8,757 nucleotides of DNA from JAJPHT01 sp035687045 (GTDB taxonomy: Archaea; Thermoplasmatota; SW-10-69-26; JACQPN01; JAJPHT01): NCBI GenBank assembly GCA_035687045.1, contig DASRYU010000016.1, positions 1-8,757 on the forward strand, given 5' to 3'. Position 1 is the first letter of the stretch. Every line of letters begins with the position of its first letter. This document shows positions 1 to 5,623 of the stretch, one piece after another. The translations under genes and the position numbers were made by a program. Under the pieces are notes generated by a model. The model saw only the letters and a program-made list of their open reading frames with translations. It was not told the DNA's origin and searched no databases.

Positions 1-540
1 CGGCTGAAGAAGGGGGACCTCGTCGTCGACCCGCTCGACGACCCGGACGTGCAGGTGCAGCCGGCCTCCATCGACCTGCGCCTCGGGCACGAGTTCCTCG
101 TGTTCCGCCACCCGCACATCCCCTACATCGACACGAAGGGCGCGAACGTCGCGGACTACACCGAGCGCATCACCATCCGCGACGGCGAGACGTTCGTGCT
201 GCACCCGGGCGAGTTCGTGCTCGGCACGACGTACGAGCGCGTCGTCATCCCCGCCGATCTTGTCGCGAAGGTCGAGGGGCGCTCGTCGCTGGGCCGCCTC
301 GCGGTCGTCGTGCACGCGACGGCGGGCTTCGTCGACCCCGGCTTCGAAGGGCACATCACGCTCGAGCTCTCCAACCTCGGGCGCGTGCCCGTGGCGCTCC
401 ACCCGAAGATGCGCGTCTCGCAGATCGCGCTCCACCAGATGTCGAGCGCGGCGGCGCGACCCTACGGGCACCCTTCGCGCGGCTCGAAGTACCAGGGGCA
501 GCGCGGGCCCGTCGCGAGCCGCATCGAAGCGGACCGGTGA
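1..540 (+). CDS. dcd: dCTP deaminase, 5'-partial (possibly bifunctional dCTP deaminase/dUTPase)
   Basis: This trimeric cytosolic enzyme deaminates dCTP toward dUTP or dUMP, feeding dTMP synthesis. The reading frame is open from base 1 (RLKKGDLVVDPLDDPDVQVQ), so roughly the first ten residues lie outside the window; 179 residues are present. Visible family motifs, numbered from base 1, are QPASIDLRLG near residue 20, VEGRSSLGR at 91-99 (the Ser and second Arg match the catalytic Ser/Arg of the family), TAGFVDPGFEG followed by ITLELSN with the catalytic Glu at 122, and SKYQGQRGP near the C-terminus. The TAG...GFEG form resembles the bifunctional deaminase/dUTPase enzymes of Methanocaldococcus and Mycobacterium more than E. 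coli Dcd, which has TAH at this point. Bifunctionality is therefore an inference. The stop lies 3 bp from the stop of the convergent lipoprotein gene. Confidence 0.95.
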   Translation, partial: RLKKGDLVVDPLDDPDVQVQPASIDLRLGHEFLVFRHPHIPYIDTKGANVADYTERITIRDGETFVLHPGEFVLGTTYERVVIPADLVAKVEGRSSLGRLAVVVHATAGFVDPGFEGHITLELSNLGRVPVALHPKMRVSQIALHQMSSAAARPYGHPSRGSKYQGQRGPVASRIEADR

Positions 541-543
541 GGC

Positions 544-1572
544 TCAGCCTTCCCGCAGCGCGCGCGCCGCGAGGGTGTAGGCGCCGTGGTGCGCGCCGTG
601 GGGCACCGGCTCCTCCGCGTACACGAGGAAAGCCCACTGGCTCTGGTGCGCGTACGGGCTGTCGGCGCCTTCGCCGACGGGGATGCGGAAGACGCGCCGC
701 TCGCCCTCGCCCTCCGCCTTCGCCGTCGTCCAGTTCCGCGTGTCGGCCCCGTGGTACATCAGGCCGAGCCGCGTGTGGACGTCCTTGGGCAGCTCGAGCG
801 TCACCTCGACGATGGCCGCCGACGCGGGCACGATGACGCCGTCGTCGGGCGTGTGCGGCATGGGGCAGGCGCGCAGGCAGATGGGGCTGCTGTCGGAGCG
901 GCCGAGGAAGCCGAACTCGCGGACGCTGTCCTTGAAGAGCACGATCTCGTCCTTCCCCTCCAGCGGGTCGGGGTGCGGCGGAAGGAGCGGCACGTCGTAG
1001 CCGCGCTCCACGTCGACGCGCAGCGTCAGCTCCCCCATGTACGCGATGAGCCGGTCGCCGACCTCGGGATAGAAGCGGAAGCGGAACTCCCACGCGCTGA
1101 TGCGCTGGTGCGGGAGGTCGCTGTCGTTGGCGGACACCTCGAAGACGAGCGGCGCGCCCGGCGCCAGGCTGCCGACGCGCCTGGGCGAGGCGTCCGCCGC
1201 CGTCTTCACGTAGAGGTCGGGCTCCGAGTAGCTCTTGAGCGGCGGGTCCGACCAGTCGAAGCGCGCCTCGACCGTGCGCGCCCCCTGCGGAACGACGACG
1301 CCTTCGGGCGGGACGAACACGATGTCCCAGTGCTCCGCGAGAAAGAGCGGGCTCACCGGGCGCGTCTCGTCGATGACGGTGAGCCGGTCGCGCCCGCCCC
1401 AGGCATCGTGCGCGTGCCCGGCGGGGCCCATCGCGTCGGGCACCCACGCCCCCTCCGGCGCCTGCGGTCCCGGGGACGCGGAGGCGCCGAGCGCCCCTTC
1501 GGCGGCAGGCTCGGCGCAGCCGGCGAGGACGAGCGCGAGAAGGACGAGCGGGACGAGGCGGCGGGGTCGCAT
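544..1572 (-). CDS. Secreted lipoprotein with two tandem copies of a beta-rich domain
   Basis: This 342-residue protein starts with a classic lipoprotein signal: Arg-rich n-region (MRPRR), hydrophobic stretch 6-17 and lipobox LAGC with the lipidation Cys at 19. It should be exported and anchored outside the membrane. After a Pro/Ala/Gly linker (20-50) there are two similar halves, about 56-190 and 204-336. Matching segments are GGRDRLTVIDE with EGKDEIVLFKD, GVVVPQGARTVEARFDW with GVIVPASAAIVEVTLEL, and ISAWEFRFRFYPE with QSQWAFLVYAEE, which implies a duplicated beta-sandwich-like fold. Half 2 has a CLRAC pair (232, 236), and His clusters occur at HAH (53-55) and HGAHHG (325-330). A ligand or metal role is possible but unproven. 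I do not recognise a named family. It is convergent with dcd and divergent from the membrane regulator. No clear TATA box or Shine-Dalgarno sequence is visible at the ATG. Confidence 0.85.
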   Translation of the reverse strand: MRPRRLVPLVLLALVLAGCAEPAAEGALGASASPGPQAPEGAWVPDAMGPAGHAHDAWGGRDRLTVIDETRPVSPLFLAEHWDIVFVPPEGVVVPQGARTVEARFDWSDPPLKSYSEPDLYVKTAADASPRRVGSLAPGAPLVFEVSANDSDLPHQRISAWEFRFRFYPEVGDRLIAYMGELTLRVDVERGYDVPLLPPHPDPLEGKDEIVLFKDSVREFGFLGRSDSSPICLRACPMPHTPDDGVIVPASAAIVEVTLELPKDVHTRLGLMYHGADTRNWTTAKAEGEGERRVFRIPVGEGADSPYAHQSQWAFLVYAEEPVPHGAHHGAYTLAARALREG

Positions 1573-1610
1573 GCCCGACGCAGCGCCGCGAGGCGGTCAT
1601 GGCTTCGCTA

Positions 1611-1624
1611 GGCCAACGTTGGCC
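1611..1624. promoter_or_regulatory. Perfect 14-bp palindrome in divergent intergenic region (candidate operator)
   Basis: GGCCAACGTTGGCC is its own reverse complement over all 14 bases. It lies in the 121-bp gap between the divergently transcribed lipoprotein (start 1572) and membrane regulator (start 1694), 38 bp from the first start codon and 69 bp from the second. This suits a dimeric winged-helix regulator, and the adjacent gene encodes one. Binding is an inference. Confidence 0.5.
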
Positions 1625-1693
1625 AGAGCAGCCGGATCCTTCAACGACCCGTCCGCAACGGACGAGGCGCCGCCGCGCGCTGCCCGCCGGCCG

Positions 1694-2563
1694 ATGCCTC
1701 CCCTCGTCGCGCTCATGGCCCTCCTCGCGCTCGCGCCGGTCGCGGACGCCGCGAGCGTCCCCGGCGAGCCCGCGGGGGCGGCCGCGCGCGCGATGGTCGC
1801 GCGGGAGGAGCAGGGGTTCCTCGTCTACGTCGGCGCGAACGCGTCGGCCGCGGGCCAGCGCCTCGACCTGTACGTGGGGGACGCGGAGCGCGCGCAGTGC
1901 GAATGCGACGAGCTGGCGCCCGTCAACGGCACGTGGCGGCTGTCCCTCATCGCGGACGACGGCGGCGCCCTCGCGGGGGCGCGACCCGATGCGCCCGCGC
2001 GCGCGGCGCCCGCGGACGCTCCCGCGCGGAGCTATGCGACCGTCGCCGCCGCCGGCGCCCTCGCGCTCGCGCTCCGCCTCGCGCTCCCGCTCTACTCGCG
2101 CCTCGCGCGCGACCGCGTGCTCCTCCACCCGCGCCGCGCGCGGCTGCTCGAGCTCCTCGCCGACCGGCCCGGCCTCCACGCGCGCGAGATCGCCCGCGCG
2201 ACCGGCATCCCGCGCGCGGCCGTGGCGCACCACCTCGCGGTCCTGCGCGCGCACGGTCTCGCCACCACGCGGCGCGCATGCGGCGTCCTCGGCTGGTTCG
2301 TCGCGGGCCCGTCCGCGGGGCGCGAGGAGCGTCTCGCGCTCGCGCAGCCGCGCCGCCGGGCGGTCGCCGAAGCGGTCGCCGCGAGCCCGGCCACGCAGGA
2401 GGAGCTCGCGACGCGGGCAGGCATCACGCGCCGGCTCGCGGCGTATCATCTCGAAGCGCTCCGGCGCGAGGGGCTCGTGGAGGCGACGGAAGAGCGCCCG
2501 CGCCGCTACGCCGCGACACCGCGCCTCGCGGCCGCCCTCCGCGACGCCCCTCCGACAACCTGA
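1694..2563 (+). CDS. Membrane-anchored regulator with two winged helix-turn-helix domains
   Basis: This 289-residue protein reads as a one-component transmembrane transcription regulator. A signal peptide (MPPLVALMALLALAPVADAA) supports the ATG at 1694. An extracytoplasmic segment of about 90 residues follows, with two Cys (69, 71) and N-x-S/T sites (49, 78). Next come an Ala/Pro linker, one membrane helix (about 113-135) and then cytoplasmic DNA-binding domains. Winged helix 1 is about 139-206 (LHAREIARATGIPRAAVAHHLAVL is its helix-turn-helix core). Winged helix 2 is about 207-282 (TQEELATRAGITRRLAAYHLEAL). Both resemble ArsR/MarR-like archaeal regulators. The inferred role is sensing a surface signal and controlling nearby genes, possibly the divergent lipoprotein. 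The stop overlaps the next start (TGATG), implying translational coupling. A TTG at 1619 is an alternative start but would precede the signal peptide. Confidence 0.85.
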   Translation: MPPLVALMALLALAPVADAASVPGEPAGAAARAMVAREEQGFLVYVGANASAAGQRLDLYVGDAERAQCECDELAPVNGTWRLSLIADDGGALAGARPDAPARAAPADAPARSYATVAAAGALALALRLALPLYSRLARDRVLLHPRRARLLELLADRPGLHAREIARATGIPRAAVAHHLAVLRAHGLATTRRACGVLGWFVAGPSAGREERLALAQPRRRAVAEAVAASPATQEELATRAGITRRLAAYHLEALRREGLVEATEERPRRYAATPRLAAALRDAPPTT

Positions 2564-3126
2564 TGATGCGCCTCCGGGCTCGCCGGCCCGTGGCGGAGAA
2601 GCTCCCCCTCACCGCGAACGTGCGCTGGTTCCAGCTCGGCTTCGGCGCGTTCGCCGGCGTCGTCCTCTACCAGCTCGCGATGCACGGGCTCGGACGCGCG
2701 CCCCTCTCGCAGGGGGGCATCGTGGGGCGCATCCTCGCGCTCGCGCTCGGGCTCCTCATCTTCGCCGTCTACCTGCAGAACGTCTACCGGTTCGGCCTCG
2801 TGCCGGACTACTCGAAGAAGTGCCGCTTCTGCAACGGCCCCGTCAACCGCTACTCCGAGTTCTGCGAGCACTGCGGCGCCGACCTCATCGCCGAGGACAA
2901 GCTTCTCCCGTGCCCCAAGTGCGGCGTCGACGTCTACGAGGGCACGAAGTTCTGCCCCGAGTGCGGCGCGCTCGTCGCGAAGCCCGCGAAGGACAAGGGC
3001 AAGAAGGGGCACAAGAAGCGCCGCGAGGAGGCCGAGGCGCAGGGGACGGCGAGCGTCGGGTGGAGCACGCCCATCGACGCGACAACGGGGTTCCCGCCGC
3101 CCGAGGACGAGCGCGAGCGGCGCTAG
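2563..3126 (+). CDS. Two-helix membrane protein with double zinc ribbon
   Basis: This 187-residue protein has two membrane segments (about 22-43 and 53-79). A cytoplasmic double zinc ribbon follows: CRFC...CEHC (Cys 87, 90, 101, 104) and CPKC...CPEC (Cys 117, 120, 131, 134), all eight ligands intact. A Lys-rich stretch (140-153) and a charged, Pro-containing tail end the protein. Such ribbons usually mediate protein or nucleic acid contacts; no catalytic motif is visible, so the function is unknown. The ATG at 2563 shares bases with the upstream stop and a second in-frame ATG is at 2566. There is no Shine-Dalgarno sequence, so translation probably depends on re-initiation after the regulator. 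Co-expression suggests it works with that regulator at the membrane. Its stop codon overlaps the stop of the convergent small gene in a shared CTAG. Confidence 0.9.
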   Translation: MMRLRARRPVAEKLPLTANVRWFQLGFGAFAGVVLYQLAMHGLGRAPLSQGGIVGRILALALGLLIFAVYLQNVYRFGLVPDYSKKCRFCNGPVNRYSEFCEHCGADLIAEDKLLPCPKCGVDVYEGTKFCPECGALVAKPAKDKGKKGHKKRREEAEAQGTASVGWSTPIDATTGFPPPEDERERR

Positions 3127-3473
3127 GCGCCTTCTCCGGACAGGTGGTCGGCGCGCCCCTTGGAGACGGCGAGCGCCGCGTCGAGCGCGGCGCGGGTCGC
3201 GGCGACGGCGGCCGAGGCCGCTTCGAGCGAGGCGAGCGAGGCGCGGATGGCGGCATCGAGCGCCGCGTCGGGCGCGCGCGAGACCTCGTCGTCGAGCGCG
3301 AAGACGGCGCGCGCGGCGTGGATGGACGCCTCGCTGGCCACGAGCGCGGCCTCCTCGGCGGGCCCGGCGTCCGCGTAGATGCGAGCGAGATTGGCCGCCT
3401 CCGAGGCGAGCAGGCTCGCTGCCCTGGCGACCTCCCGTGCGGCGCGGACGGCGTCGCGTGACCTCCCGGGCAT
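3123..3473 (-). CDS. Small Ala-rich helical protein, unknown function (116 aa)
   Basis: This 116-residue protein is dominated by Ala with regularly spaced Leu, Arg, Glu and Asp, and should be almost wholly alpha-helical. Two helical blocks (about 5-65 and 70-105) are separated by an acidic and Pro-containing break (DDEVSRAPD). No signal peptide, membrane helix or Cys is present. Codons use G/C at the third position as in the neighbours, which supports real coding on this strand over the opposite-strand reading. An AT-rich element sits about 28 nt upstream of the ATG, as expected for a leaderless archaeal transcript. It follows the 81-aa gene by 52 bp on the same strand and shares a helical, Ala-rich style with it, though I see no convincing alignment. 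The family is not recognised, and a non-coding explanation cannot be fully excluded. Confidence 0.65.
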   Translation of the reverse strand: MPGRSRDAVRAAREVARAASLLASEAANLARIYADAGPAEEAALVASEASIHAARAVFALDDEVSRAPDAALDAAIRASLASLEAASAAVAATRAALDAALAVSKGRADHLSGEGA

Positions 3474-3497
3474 CGCGCCTGGACCGCCCGGGCGCGC

Positions 3498-3510
3498 TCT
3501 AATCCTTTGT
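3498..3510 (-). promoter_or_regulatory. Candidate BRE/TATA box of the 116-aa gene
   Basis: On the minus strand this reads ACAAAGGATTAGA, one of the few AT-rich runs here. The GATTAGA part is centred about 28 nt before the ATG at 3473, and the purine/A-rich part upstream resembles a BRE. The spacing matches the leaderless promoters of xseA and the radical SAM gene. Confidence 0.45.
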
Positions 3511-3525
3511 GGTCAGCTTCCGGCT

Positions 3526-3771
3526 TCAACGGCGCCGGTCGAGGGCGCGCTGGAGACGCTGGCGCGCGGCGTCCAGCTGCCGTTCGGCGAGGTCGAGGGC
3601 GGCGCGGAGGGCGTCCGGGTCCATCGTGTGGGCGCTCGACCAGCCGGCGCGGGCGGTCCGGAGGGCGGCCAGCGCCTCATCGAGCTCCCGGCGTGCTTGG
3701 GCGATGTCTTCTTCCGCGGTGGGCTCGCGATCGTCGCCGGCGAGGAGGGTGAAGATCCCACGGATGGACAT
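3526..3771 (-). CDS. Small helical-hairpin protein, paralogue of the 65-aa neighbour (81 aa)
   Basis: This 81-residue charged helical protein has a short hydrophobic N-terminus (MSIRGIFTLLAG), an acidic link, then two predicted helices (about 20-44 and 53-80) separated by a Ser/His/Pro turn. It aligns with the upstream 65-aa protein: RRELDEALAALRTARAGW matches LEELEAALEEFRSAYTEW, and LAERQLDAAR matches KAEQRLDAAR, with one residue gap and a shared Trp (44) before the turn. This conservation is the main evidence that both genes are real. A perfect inverted repeat begins 4 bp upstream of the ATG. No enzyme motif is visible; the helical hairpin suggests self-association or a binding partner, which is an inference. 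The family is not recognised. Confidence 0.7.
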   Translation of the reverse strand: MSIRGIFTLLAGDDREPTAEEDIAQARRELDEALAALRTARAGWSSAHTMDPDALRAALDLAERQLDAARQRLQRALDRRR

Positions 3772-3775
3772 GCCT

Positions 3776-3801
3776 GATATCTCCCTCGGATGGGAGATAT
3801 C
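3776..3801. promoter_or_regulatory. Perfect 10-6-10 inverted repeat overlapping a likely promoter
   Basis: GATATCTCCC, six bases (TCGGAT), then GGGAGATATC: the arms match perfectly over 10 bp. It begins 4 bp upstream of the ATG of the 81-aa gene (minus strand). The distal arm holds GATATC, centred about 27 nt from the ATG and preceded on the minus strand by GGGGAAAC, so it sits where a leaderless promoter's TATA box would be. The repeat therefore spans the presumed TATA box and transcription start, which suits a repressor operator. A hairpin between the 65- and 81-aa genes is the alternative reading. Confidence 0.65.
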
Positions 3802-3813
3802 GTTTCCCCGTCA

Positions 3814-4011
3814 TCAAGGATATGATTGGCCGCTGGAGGCGCTCGCCAGCAGGCTTCGCGCGGCGTCGAGGCGCTGCTCCGCCTTGGCCAATGCATCGGA
3901 AAGGCGCGTGGAGGAGCCGCCGCCCTCCAGCCACTCGGTGTACGCGGACCGGAACTCCTCGAGGGCCGCCTCCAGCTCCTCGAGCGCCCGGACCAACTCC
4001 GTTCTGCTCAT
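3814..4011 (-). CDS. Small helical-hairpin protein, paralogue of the 81-aa neighbour (65 aa)
   Basis: This 65-residue protein starts at an ATG reading MSRTELVRALEELEAALEEF. It has two charged amphipathic helices (about 3-29 and 36-58) joined by a Gly/Ser turn (GGGSS), and a Trp (27) just before the turn. It aligns with the 81-aa protein encoded just downstream, most clearly in KAEQRLDAAR (43-52). The frame stays open for over 1.6 kb further upstream, opposite xseA, but that part is a GC-driven shadow. The ATG at 4011 fits the paralogue alignment and has an AT-rich element upstream. The gene diverges from xseA across 123 bp and is followed 42 bp later by the 81-aa gene, with the inverted repeat between. 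Function unknown. Confidence 0.7.
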   Translation of the reverse strand: MSRTELVRALEELEAALEEFRSAYTEWLEGGGSSTRLSDALAKAEQRLDAARSLLASASSGQSYP

Positions 4012-4040
4012 CAGGATGCTTGCCTGTCCGCTGGGCCGGG

Positions 4041-4051
4041 TATGCAGTTTC
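4041..4051 (-). promoter_or_regulatory. Candidate BRE/TATA box of the 65-aa gene
   Basis: The minus strand reads GAAACTGCATA, centred about 35 nt upstream of the ATG at 4011. It resembles the GAAACGATATC seen upstream of the paralogous 81-aa gene at a similar distance. The match is weak in isolation. Confidence 0.35.
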
Positions 4052-4105
4052 TGGCCTGGATGCCTGTCAGTTGCGCGGCGCCGCCGGTCCCCCCTCCCCA
4101 ACGGC

Positions 4106-4111
4106 CTTAAG
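4106..4111 (+). promoter_or_regulatory. TATA box of xseA (CTTAAG)
   Basis: CTTAAG in an otherwise GC-rich gap is centred about 27 nt before the GTG at 4135. That is the usual archaeal TATA-to-start distance, so transcription would begin at or near the start codon. The same arrangement precedes the radical SAM gene. Confidence 0.6.
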
Positions 4112-4134
4112 CGGCGGGGGGCCTGCTCGCCTGC

Positions 4135-5367
4135 GTGCCCGCGCGCCGACCTGAGACGAACCTGGGGGCCTTCGCTCCGGCCGAGCCCAGCGTCTCCGTC
4201 CCGGTCCGGACCGTCCCCGAGGCGCCCCCCTCGCGCAGCGTGACCGAGGTCGTCGCGGCCATCCGCCGGCGCCTCGCGGAGGACCCGGACCTCGCGAGCC
4301 TCTGGGTCCGCGGCGAGGTGTCGGGCTTCACGGCCCACTCCAGCGGGCACTGGTACTTCACGCTCAAGGACGAGGGGGCGGTGCTCCCCGCCGTCATGTG
4401 GCGCAGCGCGAACGGGCGCGTCAAGTTCCGCCCCGAGGAGGGGATGGAGGTCCTTGTGCGCGGCCGCATCGACCTCTATGCCGCCCGCGGCGCCGTCCAG
4501 CTCGTCGCCGAGGAGCTGCGCCCCGTCGGCGCCGGCGAGCTCGCCGTGCGCTTCGAGCAGCTCCGCCGCAAGCTCGAGGGCGAGGGGCTCTTCGCGACGC
4601 AGCGCAAGCGCCCTCTCCCGCGCTTCCCGCGCACCGTGGGCATCGTCACGAGCCTCCACGCCGCCGCGCTGCGCGACATGCTCCGCGTCGCCACCGCGCG
4701 CCACCCCGGCGTCCGCCTTCTCGTCGCGAACGCGCGCGTGCAGGGCGAGGGCGCCGCGGAGGAGATCGCCGCCGCCATCGGCCGCATGAACGCGCGCGAC
4801 GACGTCGACGTCCTCATCGTGGGGCGCGGCGGCGGCAGCGCCGAGGACCTGTGGGCCTTCAACGAGGAGGTCGTCGTGCGCGCCGTCGCGGCCTCCCGCA
4901 TCCCCGTCGTCTCCGCCGTCGGCCACGAGACCGACTACACGCTCTGCGACTTCGCCGCGGACCTCCGCGCCGCGACGCCGAGCAACGCGTGCGAGATCGT
5001 CGTGCCGGACGCGCACGCGCTGCGCCGGCAGCTCGACGAGTGCGACGCCCGCATGCGCGCCGCCCTCGGGCGCCTGGTGCCCGACCTGCGGCAGCGCATC
5101 GACGAGCTGGAGCGGCGCGCCGGCGACGGCGTGCGGCGGACACTCTCGAAGGAGCGCGACCTCCTGGCGGCCCACGCGGCGCGCCTCGACGCGCTCTCGC
5201 CTCTTGCGGTGCTCGCGCGCGGCTACGCCGTGGCGCGCAAGCCCGACGGCCGCGCCGTGCGCAGCGTGGCCGACGTCCGCGAGGGCGACGACGTGCGGAT
5301 CACGCTCCGCGACGGCGACGTGCAGACGAAAGTGACCGGGAGGAAGCCCCATGACGCAGACCGCTGA
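4135..5367 (+). CDS. xseA: Exodeoxyribonuclease VII large subunit
   Basis: This is the catalytic subunit of exonuclease VII, which degrades single-stranded DNA from both ends in a complex with XseB. The 410-residue protein has a Pro-rich N-terminal extension (1-33), an OB-fold DNA-binding domain (about 34-130, with LWVRGEVSGFTAHSSGHWYF) and the catalytic domain from about 135. Residues matching those reported essential in E. coli are all present: Asp181 (ALRDML), Arg231 (GRGGGS), and His264 and Asp267 (GHETDYTLCD). The C-terminal signature LSPLAVLARGYAVA is at 354-367. The helical arm between (about 292-352) is about half the length seen in E. coli, and the usual SPTGAA before the Asp is SLHAAA here. 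The GTG start lies 27 nt after a TATA-like box. The end overlaps xseB by 17 bp. Confidence 0.95.
   Translation: MPARRPETNLGAFAPAEPSVSVPVRTVPEAPPSRSVTEVVAAIRRRLAEDPDLASLWVRGEVSGFTAHSSGHWYFTLKDEGAVLPAVMWRSANGRVKFRPEEGMEVLVRGRIDLYAARGAVQLVAEELRPVGAGELAVRFEQLRRKLEGEGLFATQRKRPLPRFPRTVGIVTSLHAAALRDMLRVATARHPGVRLLVANARVQGEGAAEEIAAAIGRMNARDDVDVLIVGRGGGSAEDLWAFNEEVVVRAVAASRIPVVSAVGHETDYTLCDFAADLRAATPSNACEIVVPDAHALRRQLDECDARMRAALGRLVPDLRQRIDELERRAGDGVRRTLSKERDLLAAHAARLDALSPLAVLARGYAVARKPDGRAVRSVADVREGDDVRITLRDGDVQTKVTGRKPHDADR
5338..5343 (+). promoter_or_regulatory. Shine-Dalgarno sequence of xseB (GGGAGG)
   Basis: GGGAGG lies seven bases before the ATG at 5351, inside the 3' end of xseA. It fixes the xseB start. 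It also shows that this organism uses ribosome binding sites for internal operon genes, while the first genes of transcripts seem leaderless. Confidence 0.75.
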
Positions 5368-5572
5368 GCCGACGTTCGCCCAGGACCTCCAGAAGCTCGA
5401 GAAGCAGATCCGCGACCTCGAGAGCGGCCGCCTCGACCTCGACGAGGCGCTCGCGCGCTTCGAGGAGGGCATCGCCCTCACGCGCAAGCTTCGCGCGAAG
5501 CTCGACGAGGCCGAAGGGCGCATCGAGCAGCTCCTCGACGACGGCGGCACGCGCGCCCTCGACGCGGAATAG
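5351..5572 (+). CDS. xseB: Exodeoxyribonuclease VII small subunit
   Basis: This 73-residue accessory subunit of exonuclease VII binds the helical arm of XseA and is needed for the stable active complex. The sequence follows the family pattern: FAQDLQKLEKQIRDLESGRL, then DLDEALARFEEGIALTRKL, then LDEAEGRIEQLL, making two amphipathic helices (about 9-25 and 30-62). The length is close to the roughly 80 residues usual for the family. The ATG overlaps the end of xseA by 17 bp in another frame and is preceded by a strong Shine-Dalgarno sequence, so the two subunits are co-transcribed and probably translationally coupled. A 51-bp gap with a new promoter separates it from the radical SAM gene. Confidence 0.93.
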   Translation: MTQTAEPTFAQDLQKLEKQIRDLESGRLDLDEALARFEEGIALTRKLRAKLDEAEGRIEQLLDDGGTRALDAE

Positions 5573-5593
5573 GCTGCGCGCGCGCTCCGAACG

Positions 5594-5599
5594 TTTAAG
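5594..5599 (+). promoter_or_regulatory. TATA box of the radical SAM gene (TTTAAG)
   Basis: TTTAAG within AACGTTTAAGTCGC is centred about 27 nt before the GTG start at 5624, the spacing of a leaderless archaeal promoter. It resembles the box before xseA (AACGGCCTTAAGCGG). Confidence 0.65.
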
Positions 5600-5623
5600 T
5601 CGCAGCGCCGCTCGTGGGAGAGC

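Noticed and set aside
586..1611. 341-codon plus-strand frame opposite the lipoprotein
   Set aside because: Its product is an Arg/Val/Asp-rich shadow without motifs, while the minus strand has a lipobox, a signal peptide and an internal duplication.
1651..1663. Small hairpin GTCCG-CAA-CGGAC in the regulator leader
   Set aside because: A 5-bp stem is easily expected by chance in such GC-rich DNA, and no T-run or regulatory context supports it.
356..2449. 697-codon minus-strand open frame overlapping dcd, the lipoprotein and the regulator
   Set aside because: It is Arg/Ala/Pro-rich low-complexity sequence with no domain, and it crosses three well-supported genes. Long spurious frames are expected in DNA this rich in GC.
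3226..3245. Tandem GCGAG-like repeats
   Set aside because: They fall inside the 116-aa coding region and reflect repeated Ala/Ser/Leu codons rather than a separate repeat element.
3160..3378. 72-codon plus-strand Ala/Ser-rich frame opposite the 116-aa gene
   Set aside because: It is an Ala/Ser-only composition without amphipathic pattern. The minus-strand frame has charged heptad-like spacing and an upstream TATA-like box.
4203..4212. Palindrome GGTCCGGACC
   Set aside because: It is inside the xseA coding region, short and GC-rich, so chance is the simplest explanation.
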